From NCBI GenBank assembly GCA_934162555.1, contig CAKPJE010000046.1, positions 1 to 8,216 on the forward strand: a DNA stretch of 8,216 nt, read 5' to 3'. Numbering within the stretch: the first letter of the stretch is position 1; each line of letters opens with the position of its first letter. The notes under the pieces are model-generated. The model ran no database searches and had not been told where the DNA came from. It saw only the letters and a program-made list of their open reading frames with translations. Shown in pieces: positions 4,893-8,216 of the stretch. A program made the position numbers and the translations under genes. Source of the DNA: an uncultured Bacilli bacterium. Lineage in GTDB: Bacteria > Bacillota_I > Bacilli_A > RF39 > UBA660.

Positions 4893-6008
4893 TTATATTT
4901 CTATTTTGCTTATTTCATTTAAATACTTATCCATATATTTTTTAAATATTTCTTCAATTTGCTTTTCATTTACGACAGTTTTATATTTTATAATACTATA
5001 TTGTTTATCAATCAATTCTTTTAATTTTTTTTCATCAATACTAGAATCAACTGTCATTATTTTTTCTAACATATTGCCAACTATTTTTTCAGATAATTCT
5101 TCTTTATTAGTTTCTTTTGATTCTTTATTTACAGAATCAATAACTAAATAATCTAGTAAAAATGATTCATCTATCATTTGTTTTAATTCATTATTACTAC
5201 TATAATCTTTACTAAATTTTTCTTTTTTTGAATCATCTTCCATATGAGTTTGCATATAGTTCCATAATTTTACTGCATATTGAAAATTAACATTTTTTAG
5301 AATAACATTTGTTTTTTTTATGGGTGATGTAACTAATGAAATATGTTTTTTTTCTATACTTTGATAAACTAAAGATGTAGTTAAATCAGATATTTGCATT
5401 TCTAAATGTTCTATTCTTTCTGGGATTGTCATACCTGATTCATTCGTACTATCTTTTTTTTCTTCTTTTTTAGCATTTATAGTCATTGATATATCAATCT
5501 TTTCTTTACCAAAATTACTTTTAGCAGAATATTCCATTTTTTTATTATCTTTACTATAACTTTCTGTTACAAGATTTCTTTTTTTTCTATCTATATAGAA
5601 TTTCATATTTTTTATTAAACTATAAATAAATCTGTTTTCATATGTATCAAAACTTTCCTCTTTATTTATATTTAATATTTTACTTGGTCTTACATCTCCT
5701 GTTTTTTTGTTATAATCTTGTATTAGGTTGGTGTTTTTAGATAAGTGTTTTATACTTTCTACTGTTACTCTACGGGCTAGTTCAATTTTAACAATATCTT
5801 CTTCATTTATAATAAAACGATTAGGATTTCTTAAAATGTTATCTAAATATCTTATTGTATCTTCCATTATTTCAAGCCATTCAAAACTTACTTCTTCACC
5901 TTCTGATTGAACTGATAAACTTAAAGAAGAATCTATATTATCATAGAACTTTTTATTTTTTTCTTCATTTGTTTTTTCGTATAAGCTAACAATTTCAAGT
6001 TCACTCAT
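4893..6008 (-). CDS. DUF2357-like protein lacking a visible nuclease domain
   Basis: The 371-residue soluble protein has a signature SFDTYENRFIYSLI (119-132) close to the D-T-x-E-N-R-F motif of DUF2357 proteins, preceded by RPSKILN (107-113) and followed later by SPIKKTNVILKNVNFQYAVKLW (228-249), a second DUF2357-like stretch. These proteins often sit next to McrB-like NTPases and often carry a C-terminal PD-(D/E)xK nuclease. Here the C-terminal third (about 270-371) is Lys/Glu-rich, apparently helical, and has no recognisable D...ExK core. It follows the AAA+ gene by 12 bp with AGGAGGTGA (6014-6022) 5 nt before the ATG, and precedes the signal peptidase by 10 bp. It is inferred to be an adaptor or partner of the NTPase, not a restriction nuclease. 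Family assignment is by motif recall only. Confidence 0.7.
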   Translation of the reverse strand: MSELEIVSLYEKTNEEKNKKFYDNIDSSLSLSVQSEGEEVSFEWLEIMEDTIRYLDNILRNPNRFIINEEDIVKIELARRVTVESIKHLSKNTNLIQDYNKKTGDVRPSKILNINKEESFDTYENRFIYSLIKNMKFYIDRKKRNLVTESYSKDNKKMEYSAKSNFGKEKIDISMTINAKKEEKKDSTNESGMTIPERIEHLEMQISDLTTSLVYQSIEKKHISLVTSPIKKTNVILKNVNFQYAVKLWNYMQTHMEDDSKKEKFSKDYSSNNELKQMIDESFLLDYLVIDSVNKESKETNKEELSEKIVGNMLEKIMTVDSSIDEKKLKELIDKQYSIIKYKTVVNEKQIEEIFKKYMDKYLNEISKIEI

Positions 6009-6020
6009 TTATTTCACCTC

Positions 6021-7538
6021 CTATGTTAATTTTTTAAGTCTTAATAAGTATTCTTCACATTCTTTCATTTTATTTTTTCCGAATGTTTTGTCTAAGAATT
6101 CTATATAACCATCTATTTCATCACGAATATATGATATATTTAATTGTTCAAATTTTCTTAATATTTTACGTGCTATAAAGTAATCAACACCATCTACTTC
6201 ATCGCCACCACATGCTACATATACGGGTACAAATTTTTTCATATGTGCGACTATACGGTTACCAAAAGCTATACGGAAGTGTTTAATTACATAGTCATCC
6301 ATTTCTTCTATTTTTTTAAGGGTATCTTCAGATATTGGATGAGCTTGCATTGCTTCACTGAATAACTTATCAAGATATGAATAATTTATATCTTGGGCTT
6401 CTGTATCTACTGGATCAAATACTTGTCCTTTATCATTTATATCAATCGGCATGGCTCTATCGTATACTTTATCTGTTACCATAAAGGTTGAGTCATCATT
6501 ATTAATTGTTCCAATATACCATACATTAGCAGGAATTTTTAATTTACCATCAACAATATTTTTGGGATCATCTGGCCATGAACTTGATACTAATTCTACT
6601 ATCCATTCATCTTTGTTAGGCATTTCCAAAATTGATAGCATTTCAGCAAAATAATACTCAACTCTTGATATATTCATTTCATCTAGTATGACTGTATAAA
6701 TATCATCTGTATAACCTGCTACATATAATTCTTTTAATACTTCTGTTTCATTAAATTTTTTTGTAAATTCATTGAAATAACCAAATAATTCGGTTCTATC
6801 TCTCCAAGATGGTTGAACAGATGCAACACAAGAATCATGCTTTAAAAATTTTCCCCAAGCATATGCTAGTGATGTCTTACCTGTTCCAGATATACCTTGT
6901 AAGATAACTAGTTTAGTTGATGCTAAAGCTGATATAAATAATCTTATCATTTCTGGTTTATAATATAATTTTAATCTTGATGCTGCAAAATTTCTAAATG
7001 TTTCAACTAATTGTTCTAAGGTAAAATCATTATTGTATTGCGCTACTTTATAAGATGCATATTCAATATCAACTGCTGTTAATTTAGGGAATCTACTTTG
7101 GGTTGTATCAACATTTTCTTTTTGTTCAACTACTTCTTCATTTGCTTCATCTGGTTTTAAACCTAGTTGAGATACTTTCATGGCTAGTATACTTTCTTTT
7201 TCAGCCATTAAATCTGCAACTTGATTGTTTAAAGATGCAACTTCTTCTAAAAGTGATTCTTCTTCTACTACTGTTTTTCTGAATTTTAAATATTTTCTTA
7301 TTAGGAAGTATATTATAATAATTATTCCACCTACTATTGCTAGAATAATTATTATTGTTAGACCAACTAATATCCATTCTGGTACTTTAAAATCATCTTT
7401 ATAAAAATTAATTATTGAAATATATTCTTTTATATTGAACATATTAATTATTCCATTTATTATTCCTTTAAACATTAATATAAATGATTTAAAAAATTGT
7501 TCTAGGAATTCATATAAAAATCTAAAGAATGTATCCAT
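6021..7538 (-). CDS. Membrane-anchored McrB-like AAA+ NTPase
   Basis: The 505-residue protein has an N-terminal amphipathic/hydrophobic region (about 1-34), a clear transmembrane helix (about 55-80), a short coiled coil (about 91-118) and a linker, then an AAA+ module. Walker A is GISGTGKT (215-222). VQPSWRDRTELFGYFN (241-256) is McrB-like. Walker B is VILDEMN (283-289) within a stretch reading on through SRVEYYFAEMLSILE, typical of the McrB branch. Sensor 1 is GTIN (343-346), and VYDRA (358-362) supplies the probable arginine finger. The C-terminal part (about 385-505) is helical. McrB proper uses GTP; the nucleotide here cannot be told. A membrane anchor is unusual for McrB. The ATG at 7538 follows AGGAGGT (7543-7549) by 4 nt, and this site overlaps the preceding stop codon, so translation is probably coupled. 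The catalytic domain faces the cytoplasm if the positive residues after the helix (RKYLKFRK) stay inside. Confidence 0.9.
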   Translation of the reverse strand: MDTFFRFLYEFLEQFFKSFILMFKGIINGIINMFNIKEYISIINFYKDDFKVPEWILVGLTIIIILAIVGGIIIIIYFLIRKYLKFRKTVVEEESLLEEVASLNNQVADLMAEKESILAMKVSQLGLKPDEANEEVVEQKENVDTTQSRFPKLTAVDIEYASYKVAQYNNDFTLEQLVETFRNFAASRLKLYYKPEMIRLFISALASTKLVILQGISGTGKTSLAYAWGKFLKHDSCVASVQPSWRDRTELFGYFNEFTKKFNETEVLKELYVAGYTDDIYTVILDEMNISRVEYYFAEMLSILEMPNKDEWIVELVSSSWPDDPKNIVDGKLKIPANVWYIGTINNDDSTFMVTDKVYDRAMPIDINDKGQVFDPVDTEAQDINYSYLDKLFSEAMQAHPISEDTLKKIEEMDDYVIKHFRIAFGNRIVAHMKKFVPVYVACGGDEVDGVDYFIARKILRKFEQLNISYIRDEIDGYIEFLDKTFGKNKMKECEEYLLRLKKLT

Positions 7539-7547
7539 TTTTACCTC

Positions 7548-8216
7548 CTACATAATTATTATATTTTCATCATCAAAGAATCCTTTTTTTTCTTGATCTA
7601 CTATTATGTAGTTAAATATTTCTAACCACATTTTTTGTTTTTCTTCATAATTATATTTTTCATCTATGATAATTGCTACTTTGTATCCTTCTTTAACCCA
7701 TTCATTTATTTGGTTTTTATTTTCTAAATAAGAAGAATATGTAAATTTTAATATTAGACTATTTTTTATCATTTCATTATTGATTATATTAAATAACCTA
7801 ATTGTTTTTTGTTTTTTTTCAAGAATACTTAGTGGGAAATCAACTATATATTCTTGATTAAAATTACCTATAATTGCCTTTTTTAGTATTTCAATACTTA
7901 TTTGATAATAAATGATAAAATCTTTTTGTTCATTTACTAATCCTGAATTATATACTTTATTTATTGAATATGAACTATATATTTTATTGAATTTGATATT
8001 ATTTTTTAATTCAACAAAATAGACATTTTTTTTATTTGTTTTAATTTGATCTAATAAGAAATGATCACTTTTAAATGCTTCTAAATACTTTTGTTTTCTT
8101 TTTTCATTTTCTTTTATTAATTTTGTTATTTCTTCTTTAAATTCATCATTTTCTAATGATATACTTTTACGATATTCAATTATTTCTTCTATAATACTTT
8201 TTTCATAATCTTTTAC
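7548..8216 (-). CDS. Probable degenerate (catalytically dead) EAL-like protein, 5' end cut by window edge
   Basis: The minus-strand frame is open from the window edge (8216) through 222 codons to TAG at 7550-7548; the Met at 7772 is internal. A helical Lys/Glu-rich region (1-48) precedes HFLLDQI (52-58), comparable to the F-x-L-x-x-Q-P-I opening of EAL domains, then FVELK (67-71) at the EAL position, GLVNE (92-96), YIVDFPLSIL (123-132) at the 'N-L-S' strand, LILKFTY (154-160) at the E-I-T-E strand, GYKVAIIID (177-185) at the D-D-F-G strand and YIIVD (203-207) at the K-x-D strand. Spacings (57, 31, 28 and 20 residues) closely follow those of active EAL proteins. Only the first Glu survives among the metal and catalytic positions, and the domain stops short after the K-x-D strand. 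It may bind c-di-GMP or be a scaffold. A PD-(D/E)xK reading of FVELK was considered less likely. Confidence 0.55.
   Translation of the reverse strand, partial: VKDYEKSIIEEIIEYRKSISLENDEFKEEITKLIKENEKRKQKYLEAFKSDHFLLDQIKTNKKNVYFVELKNNIKFNKIYSSYSINKVYNSGLVNEQKDFIIYYQISIEILKKAIIGNFNQEYIVDFPLSILEKKQKTIRLFNIINNEMIKNSLILKFTYSSYLENKNQINEWVKEGYKVAIIIDEKYNYEEKQKMWLEIFNYIIVDQEKKGFFDDENIIIM

Noticed and set aside
7940..8216. PD-(D/E)xK nuclease core (FVELK) in the truncated gene, giving a split McrBC-like restriction system
   Set aside because: The ELK tripeptide alone is weak, and the whole chain fits EAL strand order and spacing better. Not excluded until a profile search is done.
1..8216. Mycoplasma-type genetic code (TGA as Trp)
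   Set aside because: Trp codons in conserved motifs are TGG, and the one TGA noted at a gene end is followed at once by TAG, in keeping with a normal stop.

Overview
The window looks like chromosomal DNA of a low-GC, Gram-positive-type bacterium (Bacillota, possibly one of the AT-rich gut Bacilli/Clostridia lineages). The evidence is very AT-rich sequence, strong AGGAGGTGA-type ribosome binding sites, consensus SigA-like promoters, U-tract terminators, a SigE/SigK-type sporulation sigma factor, and a SipW/TasA-type secretion module. TGG is used for Trp, and TGA appears only as a stop next to a second stop, so the standard code is likely. No tRNA, rRNA, CRISPR array, insertion sequence or phage gene was seen. 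The assignment rests on these features only, not on a database search.

Layout. (1) 8216->3744, minus strand: one compact operon of five genes with gaps of only 9, 12, 10 and 8 bp. In transcription order it holds a 5'-truncated gene whose product reads as a degenerate EAL-like domain, a membrane-anchored McrB-like AAA+ NTPase, a DUF2357-like protein with no visible nuclease domain, a SipW/ER-type signal peptidase, and a short SipW-type secreted protein. It ends at a bidirectional terminator that carries the stop codons of both converging genes. (2) 3154-3729, plus strand: a single secreted TasA/camelysin-like protein with its own promoter. (3) 3034->1354, minus strand: a divergently transcribed two-gene operon with overlapping genes, for two membrane or secreted proteins sharing a C-terminal W-x-E-G-x-D-x-D-C motif. 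(4) 1285->605, minus strand: a SigE/SigK-like sigma factor with a textbook extended -10 promoter and its own terminator. (5) 604-336: intergenic control region with one or two promoters, an inverted repeat over one of them, and three copies of TTATCAACA. (6) 335->1, minus strand: the N-terminal part of another secreted or anchored TasA-like protein, cut by the window edge.

Reading it together: the locus appears to make, process and regulate a family of extracellular fibre or matrix-like proteins. Five putative substrates or partners surround one SipW-type peptidase. The unusual part is the operon coupling this export module to an McrB-like NTPase with an N-terminal transmembrane anchor, a nuclease-less DUF2357 protein and a probable inactive EAL-like protein. 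McrB/DUF2357 pairs are usually thought of as restriction-like. The membrane anchor, the absence of a visible nuclease and the SipW context suggest instead an envelope-associated NTPase machine, perhaps sensing c-di-GMP or acting as an assembly factor. That functional reading is inference; gene order, motifs and regulatory sites are read directly from the sequence.
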